Below, in pieces: positions 12,479 through 41,679 of a stretch of 64,000 nucleotides of DNA. Origin of the DNA: Pempheris klunzingeri (taxonomy: Eukaryota; Chordata; Actinopteri; Acropomatiformes; Pempheridae); contig NC_092019.1 of assembly GCF_042242105.1 (NCBI RefSeq), positions 21,504,828 through 21,568,827 of the forward strand, given 5' to 3'. Position numbers and translations under genes: made by a program. Under the pieces are notes generated by a model that saw nothing but the letters and a program-made list of their open reading frames with translations, made no database searches and was not told where the DNA came from. Each line of letters opens with the position of its first letter. Positions within the stretch are counted from its first letter, which is position 1.

Positions 12479-12756
12479 CAGGGGTGTCAAACATACGGCC
12501 CGTGGGCCTAAACCGGCCCGCCAGAGGGTCCAATCCGGCCCGCGAGATGACTTTGCAAAGTGTCTAAATTACAGAGACAAATTTCAGGTCGTTCATAATG
12601 TTTGTCAAAAGAGAGTTCATTAAATGTGAACATTTTCAGAATGAACTTTTTTGCTCTAAAACAAAGGGGAAAATGTGGAGTTGTCGTTATTTAAAGGTTA
12701 TTACGCTGTGATTTTACTGGTCTGGCCCCTGAACTGAAATGAGCTTGACACCCCTG
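12479..12756. mobile_element. hAT-type non-autonomous element (MITE) with 8-bp target duplication
   Basis: Starts CAGGGGTGTCAA and ends TTGACACCCCTG as terminal inverted repeats. It is flanked on both sides by GCGTAGAC (12471-12478 and 12757-12764), an exact 8-bp target-site duplication diagnostic of hAT transposition. It is 278 bp long, non-coding, and carries internal ACGGCCCG and CCGGCCCGC blocks typical of this MITE group in fish. Confidence 0.92.
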
Positions 12757-12764
12757 GCGTAGAC

Positions 12765-13429
12765 ACTTAGAATCGGATGAAGATCGGTGCTACCGCTGTC
12801 ACTCCATGGCTGCCTTGGAGTGAGAGTAACATGGTCAGAATCAAGAGGGAGAAAAGGATGATGACTGGACTGTATTATGAATAATGAATCCAAAATGAAC
12901 AGAAACCAGTGGACATAACAAAATATTTGTGTTTGCTTGCGGTAGATCACTGACTGGGAGTCACACTTTACCCACCTTTATATGTACTACAACATTACAA
13001 CTACTGCTAAATATTTGCTTTGAGTACAATAGCCACTTTATACAATAAGATGGATTTAATATATGCAATAAATGTCTTAAATTTACCTGTACATTTATTA
13101 TATAATTTAGCAGAAAGGTCCAAGAAATTACAGGCTTAGTTAATATAGCTGCATAGGCTCAAAACTATCCAGTAATCTAACAGGAAACCAAACACAGGCA
13201 TTTGGTTTCCCCTGAGATGCTACAGCAGCACGGATCTTAAAAAAAAAGAGATTTTCATTTGCCGCACAAGTTAAGACATTAGAGACCAGTGTATTAAAAC
13301 TCAGATGGAGGCAAGAGCAACTGATCAAAGCAACTGATCAAAGACAGCCATTACACATTGACATATGGTACGCAGGCACACAGGACTGAATCGCACATCA
13401 CTTAATCATATCTGACATACAGTAATCAC
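12765..13429. other. Intergenic sequence between the dhdds 3' end and the hAT element
   Basis: AT-rich, with no splice-supported exon. A minus-strand poly(A) signal candidate (AATAAA at 13435-13430) marks a possible end of dhdds. Another TTTATT lies near 13090. Confidence 0.4.
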
Positions 13430-13918
13430 TTTATTCTGTTAAAGAAAGCTGGTCAAAATCTAGTTATGCCTTTAACATCACACTCAACATACGACACTTT
13501 CTTTGGGTCTCAACAATAATGCAAAACTGGACTTATTTAAACTAATCTGGGTGATGGCTTGTCCAAAAAAAAAAACGCAGGATCTCTGGCTTTCACTCAT
13601 ATAGTTTGATCTTCCAATCAGTGGCATGCATTTGACAGACAATTTACACAATTATTTAACTACATCTTGACCAGACATTTCCACATGTTAGACTTTTTTT
13701 TTTTTTTTTTTTTTAAATCTACAATCATAAATATCACATTTACTCTACAGCCCCATAGGGGTAAAATTGCCCTCTCGCCTCGTACAAATCAGCAACAAAA
13801 TGAAACCGTTCTGAGTTACTGTTCACTCTTCCCTTTTCCACAGAAGCCCTTTTGGGAAGAGGACAGGAGAGGTTTCATTCCCACTTCAACATGGGGTTTG
13901 TTCTTCGCAGCTAGCTTT

Positions 13919-16900
13919 CTAGGCCAAGACGGCTTCGCACCATAAGTCATTAAAGAAAGAGTCTCTCTTGTGCTTCAGTGCTTCTAAGAAGTCCTGGATT
14001 CGTTCTTCCCGGCAGGTGGTGTAGTGCTGCAGCGCCTCTTGTCTTCTCTGGGCGTCGGCAGGCTTTCCATTCCCATGATGCTGCAGGAGCTCTGCCACAC
14101 AGGCACGATCCGCCTCTAGCTGCTGTAAGGCCTGGTGCTCCCGATGGAACTCTCTGGCTTTCTGAAATACAACGCACATGCTTTCATTAGCAATTTTTCC
14201 TGAAAAAAAAAGTCCTGTTGTTGTGGCGATAATGATGTAGATGTACTGAAATCACAATACTCAGATGTGACAGATGTCAGATTGTCTTAATTTCTGGTGC
14301 ACAACGTGTACATAATGCAGACATTTTAAATGTGGCGATGGCAAACCTAAATAACTCAGTGCTCAGCAGGAAAACAATGGCAACAGAGAGGTGAATTCAC
14401 ACGCAGATCCTCACTTAGACTGACTGAAAAGACAGCCATCAGGTCGACCTGCTTTAGAACACTCCCAAATGACAGAGGAGCAGAGCTGCATCAACACCTT
14501 TGCCACATATTGACCCTCTCCCAGGCTATATTTTCTGCAAGGCCACAGTATTCTGAGATGGTTTCCCTGTGCACCCGTTCACCCCTATTGATGACAACAA
14601 ACAAAGTGCGTCTCACTACAAGCCTTACCTGAATGGATGTGTGATTTAATTGATATTGGAGAATGGCTTCACACAGGTTCCAGAATGAATACTCCGGCCA
14701 CAGGACGGACTGAAACACTAGACAGGAGTGGGAACTCTGCAGGACGGAAAGGTAACAGAGAAATCAATACAACTCTCAGTGGAGAAGCTGTTGTGTGCTT
14801 GACAGTGAGATGAAATCATTAAAAAAAAAAAAAAAAAATGTTGTCTGTTTGTTGAATACTGTCTGTCACATATAACAGTTTGGTGGTTATTACTTTGTTC
14901 TTTAAAAGGATAAAATAAATGGTGAAAATATATTATGTGAAAGTAGCTTGTGACCGTTAGAGATGCCCTATGATCCTATAATATAGATCCTATAAAGTCT
15001 GTCATAGCTTGGCATGAAGAAGTTGTCTAAGACAATTAAAATCCCATTTTTAAAATCGGTAAAAACCAATGGTGACTTCTCATTGTTGGTGGCTGCTACA
15101 TTACAGATAAACGCAACGACGTACAGAGGATGACTGTATTCAAACTCACTAACACTGAAGATCGCCACAAAGTCTTATTGGAAAACACAAAGCAGACTCG
15201 TAACATGTCTGCTTCGCTGCCATCTGACAACATCTCCAGCTACTGAAGACATGTTTTGTCTTGAAATGTCTGCGTAAACTAAAAACCTTTGAGCGACGTA
15301 ACCTGAAATGCAAGTCTAACTGTGAGGGGGGGCATCTGTCACGCAGTCACTCTCATCCTCACCTGCCAGAGAAGGAAGTCGCTGAGGCGCACCTCTCCAG
15401 AGGTGCGGATGAGCAGATCAGGATTGGGAGAATTATTGCTGTACAGACACTCGCTTAGCAGTGCCTCTGAAACGTCACTGGGCACCACAGAGCAACACAA
15501 ACACAGCTTGTTAAAGCAATCGCTCCCGAAGGTCATTTCATTTTATTGCATGTCACGTGATGGATGTTGGGAGGACATCGACCGGATCAATTCAATAGCG
15601 TCTTTGCCAGTTTTTACCTTGCTTTGATCAAACCCTTCTCCACTCCCCAGGCCATTTCTCTGACCGCATTGGTGATTTCATATCTTGACGTGTAGGCAAA
15701 ACACACATTCAGGAAACATCTGCAAAACAAGCATTTGTATATCTGTGGTCATTTACAATGTGTAATATAACATCTCTTTATGTCATGTGGCCAATATAGT
15801 GCTACAGGCGGTGATGGTGAGGGTCATAAAAGCAGAGGTACAAACAATTGAAACACATACTTATTGTGTGCCTTGGTTGTGATCACAGCTTTGGCAATAA
15901 GCTGCTGAAGGTCAAGCGGCAGCATATTCAAGTCACCCAGCACCCGAATACACACACCGTGCTTCTCCAGATTGTCCCTGAAGAGGGCCAGAGACAAGAG
16001 GCGCATTGAGGGGTAGAAAAATCAAGAAAGCATGAGGAGGAACAGGACGGACAGGTAGACTGCTCCAAACACGTCCGTCTGCATTTCCCACCCAGAGATA
16101 CACAAAGGCACCAACACGTAGGTATTTCCACTCAGGAGTCAGTGAGTACAGTTTAATTACTGTACAAAGGTGTTTTACAAAGTGTTGGTGTCCATCATAA
16201 ACCGTCCTCTTGGTGGCAGCAGCATTGTAGTTATACTAACAAGGGCCTCAAGACATCTTGAAACACACGTTGAAAATGTGGAGTTGCTCCCTAAAGTGTT
16301 AACAAGACAAGTTACTGCTGTCGTTCTAGCCCACTGTGGGGGAAAAATGAGAAAAAGTTTGACAACATTAGATTCTTCTTAGACCAACGCTTAGTGGCCA
16401 TTTGTGGAATTGAATCTCCATATTAGCTTAATCATTCATTGTGGTTGTTGTGTTGTTTGTGTTCTCTGCTCTTAACATTTCCACTAAAGGACCATAGTTT
16501 CATGAGAGGCAATATGACATCTGCAATATAAGGTAGATATTTCGGTGTATTGCAGGGAAAAAGTGTCTATCAGCCAAAATAGCATGGAAATAAATTATAT
16601 TATGCACTCCTATTTATAAGTCAGACTTTCTTCCTCTATTGTGGCAGCAGTTTACAGTAATACTAAATCACCAATGCTATGGCAGACGTTTCTGTGTTGT
16701 CAACTGTCATTTAAAGTTGCAGTAAAAAAAGTCTAATGTTTCCTCCTGTGTTGATTTAATTGCAACTAAAAAAGTGGTTTGAAAAGGTTCTTGTTACAAA
16801 CAGCTACTCACTACCCACCCGAAGGCCAGTTCATGTTTGCAAAGACTGAAACTGAAACCTGTACGTTTCAGTCGTACTTACTTTGACTGCACAGCAGTGT

Positions 16901-17163
16901 TTGAGCACTAAGTGCATCACGTTCCTCTTACTTTTAGGAAGCTGTGGATCATATGATGAATAAAAACGTGACCTGTGGAATCTTTAACTTGAAACTCACC
17001 GTTCGTCCAGCAGCTTCTCAAATTTCTGCTTGGCCAGCTCCATCAGCCCGTCCACCTCGTCTTTAGTGCGTTTGAAGTTCTCGATGCTGAAGGCGTACAC
17101 TGTAACCTCTTGGATGTTCAGATGCTTACACCAACGTAATGTCTGGTGAAGAAGGACAAGGGG

Positions 17164-17204
<41 letters not shown>

Positions 17205-18385
17205 CAACCCATTCTATGCCCAGATGACTTGTGTTTTGGAATCTTCCATCTGAACGCAACCTCACCTCTGCCAGCTTGTTGAAGCCCTGCATGTGCCCTT
17301 CCTGGCGCCCCATGTTTTTCTTACGTGCAAAGCGCCGGTTTCCATCCATGATGAAAGCCACATGCTTAGGCATGGGTCCAGCCTGGGAGACACAATACAG
17401 ATCAGGGGAGTCTAGAGATTTGGGTTAAACTGACAGAAGGCAACAACTGTGATCAATCAGTCATTTAAGTAATTTTTCAAGCACACATGCCAAATATTCT
17501 CTGGGTCTAACTTGTAAAATGTGAAGAAGTTTTTTTTTTAAGAGTTATATTTCACTCTTGACCTTAGAAACAGTATTTTGAAGTCCACTTACAAGCTTTT
17601 TTCAGAGCTTTCAACAGCTTCTCACGGCCTTCATCAGTGGATGGCATTTGAGCGACCTCCATCCACTGATGAAGACTGAGAGATGCAGGTGAAAGCTTTT
17701 TAATGAATATTTAGGCATTTTGAAGATTATTTTTGAAAAATCATAACAAGCAATTTAAAGACAAAATATATACATTTTTTTTACACTTTATAGATCAAAT
17801 GATTCATAATAGATGAATCAAAATGATCCTTTGCTGAAGCCCTTCCATGGAGGTGATTACGATTAGACAGACAATAGCCCCAGTTTGAGCCTCTCATATA
17901 TATCACCATTATATTGAAGTCACAGGACTGAACATTTATATTTTTTAAAAACAGAAATCACTGGCAATCTTTGAAAAATCCCAGAAGGCTGTTAACCAAC
18001 ACTTAACGCTGCCCTGGAGGAACCTCAAAGATTTCTCTGACTATCTATAGCCAAATTTAACAAAGACCTTTTTTTTTTAATTTGTGCTTCAGTTAAGATT
18101 TGAACGAGATTTAATTTCCATGTTTTCCTATTTGGCAAACAGTGGAACAAGCGGACACATCAGCAGAGAAGGAGAGAGGGTCTGGAAACTCCTGTGAAAC
18201 TGCTTAAAGTATCGTTTTCTGACCCTCTGGGCTTTCTGGGGTTTTTTTTCTCCTCAAATTCAATGCATGCTCCAACTGGGCTTGACAAAGAGGTATCTAT
18301 GAATGTGCAGGGTTTGGCTTACCTTCAGGATATTGGCTGAAATCTTTTCGAGCAGGTTTAGTTCACCTTCCCTTATCCACGACAT
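13919..18385 (-). CDS. dhdds: Dehydrodolichyl diphosphate synthase subunit (cis-prenyltransferase)
   Basis: Eight coding exons: 18385-18323, 17382-17266, 17142-17000, 15977-15861, 15719-15618, 15477-15363, 14736-14629 and 14161-13919 (stop TAG). Lengths sum to 1008 nt, giving 335 aa (human 333). The start MSWIREGEL matches the family. It carries the catalytic motif FIMDGNRR with Asp34, the substrate-site segment [23 protein letters not shown], and the [15 protein letters not shown] block with the conserved isopentenyl-diphosphate-binding RTSGExRLS. It forms the ER-associated cis-prenyltransferase with the NgBR/NUS1 subunit and condenses isopentenyl diphosphates into dehydrodolichyl diphosphate, the precursor of the dolichol carrier for N-glycosylation. 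The C-terminal exon is charged and helical, as in vertebrate orthologues. A 5'UTR acceptor (TTTTTAG before 18403) implies a non-coding first exon upstream. Confidence 0.96.
17164..17201. repeat. (CA)n microsatellite inside dhdds intron 2
   Basis: A run of about 19 CA units ((TG)n on the transcribed strand) fills roughly a third of the 123-nt intron between dhdds exons 2 and 3. Confidence 0.9.
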
Positions 18386-18739
18386 GTTTTGGACGTTAAC
18401 GGTCTAAAAAGAAGTAATTCAAATCAGTTTTTCAAAGGATTATTACTGCCCACCCTAAACTAGACTGAAAAAAAATACAAAGTCGCGCTTAACACGATAA
18501 GGAATTTACATAAATGTATCATTAAATGTCATTTTATATTAAATATTTGATCTTCCATCCAACAACAGATTGATTTCTCCGTTAACTGTCTGCCTGGCTC
18601 ACGAGTCATGCAATGAACTTCACTGCTACGAGGCTAAAACAGCACAACTCAGCCACACACCGTCCACAAAATACCTACTGTTGATGGAAACCGCTTCCTT
18701 CATTCAAACCACTGAACCACTCGCTGTTCTAGTCCCAAA

Positions 18740-18870
18740 ATTAGGATAATTTTACCGCATATCGCACATCTTCCAACTCACAGCTTTTATGATGACGACC
18801 TCTTCCGCATTGGAGTAAAGTGACGTCATCCGCACGGTGACAACTTCCTGTCAGACGTCGGTAGATCTGT
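18740..18870 (-). promoter_or_regulatory. Probable dhdds promoter
   Basis: A compact cluster upstream of the 5'UTR acceptor holds a palindromic CRE TGACGTCA at 18821-18828, a CCAAT box on the minus strand (ATTGG at about 18810) next to an ETS-like GGAAG, and another ETS-like ACTTCCTG at about 18842. The arrangement suits a housekeeping promoter firing leftwards. The start site is inferred. Confidence 0.5.
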
Positions 18871-18959
18871 ATAGTGTCTGGATAGACTGACGTAAAAAAA
18901 AAAAAAACAGATGCTACCATGTGGGCTACAGGAAATGTAAATAAAATCACATACTTTCC

Positions 18960-19740
18960 ACCACTGCCACACTCTTATTTAATCTTTATATATGAATGTG
19001 TGGACTATGTAGCCTACATTTTTAAATACTAGCATGGCTCATATAATAAGATTTAAACAGTTGAATAACTCTTACATAGCCTAAATAATGTGTGCAGACA
19101 AGTTTAAGTGTTAGCAGACAGTGTGCACGCCTATAGATGAAAGCATGTGTGTATGTATTAAGATTACGTTACGTTTTGAAAGATATATGATAAAATAAAT
19201 GAATACAGAAAAGATTACTCAGGTAATCACTTAATGGAAATGTTATCTGCGCATATCATGCTAATCAATTAAACATTGAGATAATCTGTCAAAGCAAAAA
19301 TGCAAAATATTTCCCAGTTTCAGTTTCTCAGATGATTGTAAATTGATAATCTAACCAATTAAGTAATCAATGACATATGAATAAACGCAAAATATAGGCC
19401 AATAATGTAACCATAATATTGTGAAACAGTCCAAGAACTTTTTAAAACTCAGCTCATTATCATGAAATGCCATTTTATTGGTATATTGGTTTGTTTTTAC
19501 ACTAACAGGATTTAGTGCATTTATTTCACAATTTTATTTTCCCCAATTAACATATTTTTGTGTGTAATTTCACAAGCGTGAGCATGGATGAGAACTAGGA
19601 AAAGAGGTTAATTGCTGTGATTCCTGTAGTTGTTGAGGCCAATTAGTTTGTTATGAGTATTACGTCCTATGGGGGAAGAAGTGGTAGCATAGCAACAAAA
19701 AGAGAGGTTGTGTTTTTTGGTGATGTGACCAAACGGGAAG
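18960..19740. other. AT-rich intergenic sequence between dhdds and the Tc1 copy
   Basis: No exon or RNA gene is visible. An X-box-like GTAGCATAGCAAC occurs at about 19684-19696, 50 nt before the Tc1 insertion. Confidence 0.4.
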
Positions 19741-19746
19741 CATATA

Positions 19747-21281
19747 CAGCTCTGGAAAAAATTAAAAGACCACTGCAAAATTATCAGTTTCTCTGATTTT
19801 ACTATTTATAGGTATGTGTTTGAGTAAAATTAACATTTTTGTTTTATTCTATAAACTACTGACATTTCTCCCAAATTCCAAATAAAAATATTGTTATTTA
19901 GAGCATTTATTTGCAGAAAACGACAAATGGTCAAAATAACAAAAAAAGATGCAGTTTTCAGATCTCAAATAATGCAAAGAAAATAAGTTCATATTCATTT
20001 TTAAACAACACAATACTAATGTTTTAACTTAGGAAGAGTTCAGAAATCAATATTTGGTGGAATAACCCTGATTGATTCATGCCACTCCTGGCGCAAAAAT
20101 TCAAGCAGCTCAGCTATGTTTGATGGCTTGTGACCATCCATCTTCCTCTTGATCACATTCCAGACGTTTTCAATGGGGTTCAGGTCTGGAGATTGGGCTG
20201 GCCATGACAGGGTCTTGATCTGGTGGTCCTTCATCCACACCTTGATTGACCTAGCTGTGTGGCATGGAGCATTGTCCTGCTGGAAAAACCAATCCTCAGA
20301 GTTGGGGAGCATTGTCAGAGCAGAAGGAAGCAAGTTTTCTTCCAGGATAACCTTGTACGTGGCTTGATTCATGCATCCTTCGCAAAGACGAATCTGCCCG
20401 ATTCCAGCCTTGCTGAAGCATCCCCAGATCATCACCGATCCTCCACCAAATTTCACAGTGGGTGCAAGACACTGTGGCTTGTAGGCCTCTCCAGGTCTCT
20501 GTCTAACCATTAGACGACCAGGTGTTGCACAAAGCTGAAAATTGGACTCATCAGAGAAGATGAACTTACTCCAGTCCTCTATGGTCCGATCCTTATGGTC
20601 TTTTGCAAACCTCAGCCTGGCTCTTCTTTGCTTTTCATTGATGAAGGGCTTTTTTCTAGCTTTACACAACTTGAGCCCTGCCCCTAGGAGCCTGTTTCGA
20701 CCCATTCTCGCCGTGCACTTCACCCCAGCTGTGGGTGCTACGGTTGCTGAGTGACATTCGAATGAGTTGACGGTCATCTCGGTCAGTGGAGAGTTGTTTT
20801 CGCCCTCTGCCGGTCTGTAGCTTTGTTGTCCCCAATGTCTCCTGCTTGACCTTGTTCTTATGAACCGCTGTCTTTGAAATTTTAAGGATGGAAGCAACCT
20901 GACGCTCACTGTATCCCTCTGCCAGTAAAGCCAGAATTTAACCCTTCTTTTCCTGACTCAAAACTTTTCTTTTCAACTCTTTTGGAATGGTCAATAGTAA
21001 TTTTTGTGATTCCAATTACTTTTGAGGTACTACTAGCACTGATTTTTCCATCCAGCTGGTCCTATTGCAAGAGCATAGTGATGACCACAGCAGTGGTTTT
21101 TATACTTTTCCTCATTAAATAAGATTTGGTTCAGGTGATCTCCTAATCAGTACCTCATTAAGTAGAATGAGGTGAGCTTGTGTTGGAATTCATCAGACAC
21201 TGGAATGGGATGGCTGTCATACATGTAGAGATGCTGATCTCAGAAAAATTTGCAGTGGTCTCTTAATTTTTTCCAGAGCTG
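19747..21281 (-). mobile_element. Tc1/mariner-family DNA transposon, decayed
   Basis: Terminal inverted repeats begin CAGCTCTGGAAAAAATTAA at the left and end TTAATTTTTTCCAGAGCTG at the right. Both are flanked by TA, the Tc1 target duplication. The element is 1535 bp with the transposase on the minus strand. Target TA copies are at 19745-19746 and 21282-21283. Confidence 0.95.
20040..20936 (-). pseudogene. Tc1-type transposase, frameshifted
   Basis: The main open frame (20909-20040) contains the catalytic domain: FIFSDESNFQL (first Asp), FFQQDNAPCHTA (second Asp) and, 34 residues on, PDLNPIENVWN (Glu), which is the DD34E triad. The first about 70 residues of that frame are not transposase-like. 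The same DNA in another frame reads as the paired-type helix-turn-helix (SERQVASILKISKTAVHKN), so a frameshift separates DNA-binding and catalytic halves. The C-terminus stops early after a run that looks internally deleted compared with related fish copies. The protein is therefore predicted to be non-functional. Confidence 0.85.
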
Positions 21282-21283
21282 TA

Positions 21284-21880
21284 TGTAGCTGGACAGGAGA
21301 TGAAGGTTGAGGCTAAGGATGAGCTGCCACTGGAGACAGTGAAGGACATGTTTGGTAAATATCAAGAAAACAAGTTTATCCCTATACTAAAACATACAAA
21401 AATACGTCTACGGATGTAATAATTGTGCCATGCCACTCAGAAATACAACTAAAATTAGATTTAACCGATCAATAGTTATGAAATACGTGACTAAAACAGA
21501 CAGGAATAGAGAAAAGAAAAGCAATAATTAGATGTGCCTAAAATAATAATCACCAGACACATATATGTCGACTGTGAAGTACCTGTGTTAATCACATAGG
21601 CTGAATTTTAACAACACAAATGACTGACCTGCAATAAACTTTTTAACTCTTTCTTATGGTGAAAATAAGACTCTATGGACATGGATGGTGTGTGGTGTTA
21701 TTCACAATGATCATTCATCTCATTCATGTGTAGTTTCTTCACCAAACGGGAGACCCAGTGTCCCAGCCCCACAGCCCGGGTGACCTGCCCTGACACTCGG
21801 CCACATTTGCATATCTGCAGTGCAGTTCCGTCTTCAGCCTCTGGGGTGTGACAGCAAGTTCATCAGCAGCTCCTTTGCAC
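21284..21880. other. Short intergenic stretch before the ago1 CpG island
   Basis: Contains one exon-like open segment (about 21298-21355, plus strand, ending at a GTAAAT donor) discussed in findings, and an octamer ATTTGCAT near 21806. Nothing else is supported. Confidence 0.4.
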
Positions 21881-21889
21881 TTTTTAATG

Positions 21890-22347
21890 GCACAGAAGAA
21901 GTTTCAGATTTTTGGGGGGTGAGGGGCTGGCCTTTTTTGTTCCGCTGGAGAATCCTGCTTGAACGGTGAGCAGGAGCGCAACAGACTGACGAGAAATCCC
22001 AACGCCTCGGACAATCGGCGAAATCACGGCGCCGGGAGGGAGCACAGAGCCCCGCGACGGAGGAGAGGCCAGAAATAAGACGGTATCTCCCTCCAGCCCT
22101 GCCGCTGCTAGCTCCAGGGTCAACGGGCAGACGGGCGACTGGCAGCTACCGCCGTTAGCCTCAACTCCTCTGCGGGTCTGGGGGGCTCTGGTAGGGGCAG
22201 GGGGCGGGGGTACACCGAGAAAGGAGAAGACTACACGCCGAGAGGAGGGGGCTGGAAGTCTGAGACGCTTCCAGCCTGAAGGGGCCGGCGGTTTGGCCAC
22301 AGCACCCCGGACTAGCTAGCTTGTACCCGCGCGGCTAAGTGAATGGG
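21890..22347 (+). promoter_or_regulatory. ago1 CpG island, promoter and 5'UTR
   Basis: GC- and CpG-rich block immediately upstream of the ago1 start codon. The antisense 138-codon open frame (22300-21884) is explained by GC content. An upstream out-of-frame ATG lies at 22343, five bases before the true start. Confidence 0.6.
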
Positions 22348-38826
<16,479 letters not shown>

Positions 38827-40199
38827 GCTACGCCAACCATCACGACCATCGATCCCTCCCACCTCATTTCTACCTAAGTGGGCACATGGCCGCCACCACC
38901 ACCTCATCCCCATCCCTTATTCCCTATGACTGCCCACCACACACACTCCACAGACCTGCCAGTCATTCACCCACATCCAAGAAACATAAGGCCCTTCACC
39001 TGTAAAACACAGGCAGACTCTACAGCCTCATGCACTCAAAAGGTTATGAATATTATTATTATTATTGTTATTATTATTGTCGTTTTATTGTTTTTACTTT
39101 ACCAGGAGTATTGCTCTTTTTATGTTGAATTTTTAAAACTTGGGTATTATTATTATGTAATTGTATTGTACACGATCTTCACACTCCTGTGTATGTAAGT
39201 ATGCAATACGGATGGGAGGAAAATAGGCGATAAAAAGAAGAAAAAAAAAAAAAATCACAAAAAACTTTTTTAACTGCCACCACGATGCTGCCTCTTCACC
39301 CATCCGAAAGCCGGATGCCAGTGTTCCAATCCCCTTAGTACGGGGATCCTCCAGAGGGTTGGTACTGGGCATGCACACTTACATGTATCATTATAACGTC
39401 GTCATGAACTTCATTCATGTTTTTAATGTTTTTGAATAATGTTATTTTTTTAAACGGCCTTGACGAGTCTGAGGTATGGTACATTAGCACTTAGTGTTAG
39501 CATGTAGGTGCCACCAGTCCTGCACATATGAGTTTGTTAGTACATGTGAGACTAGCCCTCTGGTCTCTATATTAGCAGAGACAGACAGAGCAGGTGTAGC
39601 ATATCGTAGACACAGGAGAGAAGTCCTGCCGCACTCTCTGTGCTGGTTGGCCAGTCCCTTAGAGATTTACCCTATAGAGGCAAGCTTAGCATAACAATAG
39701 AGGGACCATTTGCATAGAGTGTATCAAATATACTTGCACCCCATGCACCTAAACCAGCATTATTAACCAGCCAAAAGTGATGCCAACCAATGGAAAAGGG
39801 GCACTTAAACAGGAAGATAATCTAATATTTCTGTATGCGACGCTCTTTTAGGATCCACGAGGCACTTTTTTTAATTTACTTGTTGATTTCTTTTACTTCA
39901 AAATAGTGACACTTGTCTGCCCCGAGGCTCGACACAGACCACTTTGGAGTTTTCACACCCACACTCGCTCAGTTTTCAAAACGAAGAGGTAACTAAGGCA
40001 ATAGGCAAGGTCATCACTCCTCTGTAGAATTGAATGCAGGCAAATATAAAGTCTGTGACCACTTAAGTGCTGCAAAGCTGAACTCTCATTCAGCAGTTGA
40101 CCTTGCTCCGATCATTCTGCACATTCCAACATGTATCAGTATGGAGGTGATGCCACACAGCGCGCTCCACACCTCCAATCCTCGCACTTCTCCGCGTAC

Positions 40200-40235
<36 letters not shown>

Positions 40236-41500
40236 ATTTTTACAACAAAGCTCTTCCCTCTGCAGGCAATTACAACTCATAGCCTGGATAGCAGAAGCAC
40301 ACACACATCTCTGCCCTCTCAGTCTCTTTCTTAGCATGTAGAGATTAGCCTCTTCAAATGCACTTGTCCCCTTATTTCCCTCCGAGCCAAACTATCACTT
40401 ATCACCCTCTCCATCATCACCCTCTATCCCTCTCTTCGGACTTCTAACATCACACACCTACAGCATCCCCTGCCCCAATCCCCTAGCTTGTGTTAGCCAA
40501 TCCCCATTGGTGCTCTGTGTGCATGGGCGGCACAGATAGGGGATTGCTACATTGGACAGGGTGGGCAACTATTACTACTACTTAATATGCCCTGCCTTTA
40601 CATCTAGTCACTTTCTGGATTTATGGAAAAAAAATGCATGTAATTATGATTATTTTTTGACTGGATATTCTGAGCCACCTTATTTTGGTTTCCTTAGAGG
40701 TAGGAGCCTTGTGCTCACCACTGCCTGTCAGTCGTTTTTGCCTCGATTGTGTAATGGTTATAAAGACTGCTTTTTCCTTTGTCATTATTATTATGAATAT
40801 TGTTGACTAGTGTCAGAGTGTATCCTCGAGAGGGCACTGTGGAGACTGTCTCAAAATTCCACCTCAGTTGCCCTTAAAGCGCCTCAAATCTTGTCTGATG
40901 GTCAGAGCCCCTTTGAGCTGAAAGGGATCAAAAGATAAGAGATCAGATGAGTTTGATTTTTAAATCATGTTTATTAACATAATCAGTATGCCTTTGTACA
41001 CCGTATTACTGATCCTTCATTGTGTCCAAGGTGATTTGTATATATAAATATATAATATTAACCTGTTATGTATTTTGGCTCACCAGTTGCCGGGCCTTTC
41101 ACAGTTGGGGTCAGTGTTCTTTCCCTCATTCTGTGTTTTAAAAAAAGAAAAAAAAATATCAGTCTGGGGGCATTTCGCAGCACCACTGAAACCAGATGCA
41201 GTTCTTCATTCACTGAAGCCACAAAGCACCTTGCAAAGGGGGGAGACGAAATGGCAGTCACCCTGGAAATGCATCATGTGGACACCGAGAGAGTCTCCAC
41301 TCCTCTCCACACAGCCTCACTGTCTGACTAAGCAATATTGAAGCCACTGATCAAGAACAGTCCTTGTCATAGCACTTCCCAATAGATTTGAATGAAAGGA
41401 CATGGAAGCATATTATTTTGGCTCTGTATGTGATAGTATGGGAACTCTGTTGGGGCGGGTTATTTTTTAAAGAAAATAAAATTGTTTTTTATTACCCCTG
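38827..41500 (+). other. ago1 3'UTR
   Basis: About 2.65 kb from the stop codon to the first strong AATAAA (41475-41480), which is followed by a GT-rich stretch (TTGTGTGTC) suitable for cleavage. It contains ATT-rich runs at about 39050-39085 and a (CA)n at 40203-40232. No splice-supported exon lies within. Confidence 0.65.
41475..41480 (+). terminator. ago1 poly(A) signal
   Basis: AATAAA with a GT-rich downstream element about 25 nt later. It is the only strong signal found between the ago1 stop and the ago3 CpG island. Confidence 0.6.
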
Positions 41501-41679
41501 TTGTGTGTCTACCTGATTATAACTGTTTACACCTGTATTTGTTGCTTTGAATTTGAGCTCAAAAACTAAAGTGATGGGGCGATTATAAATGACAACCCAG
41601 GGAACGTAGCCATGAACTAAACTACTGTGGCCTAGACTGACAGATTCAAAAGCACAATAGGCGTGGAAACTACATCTGT

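Noticed and set aside
21884..22300. 138-codon minus-strand open frame over the ago1 CpG island
   Set aside because: High GC explains the lack of stops; no domain, and it is antisense to the ago1 leader.
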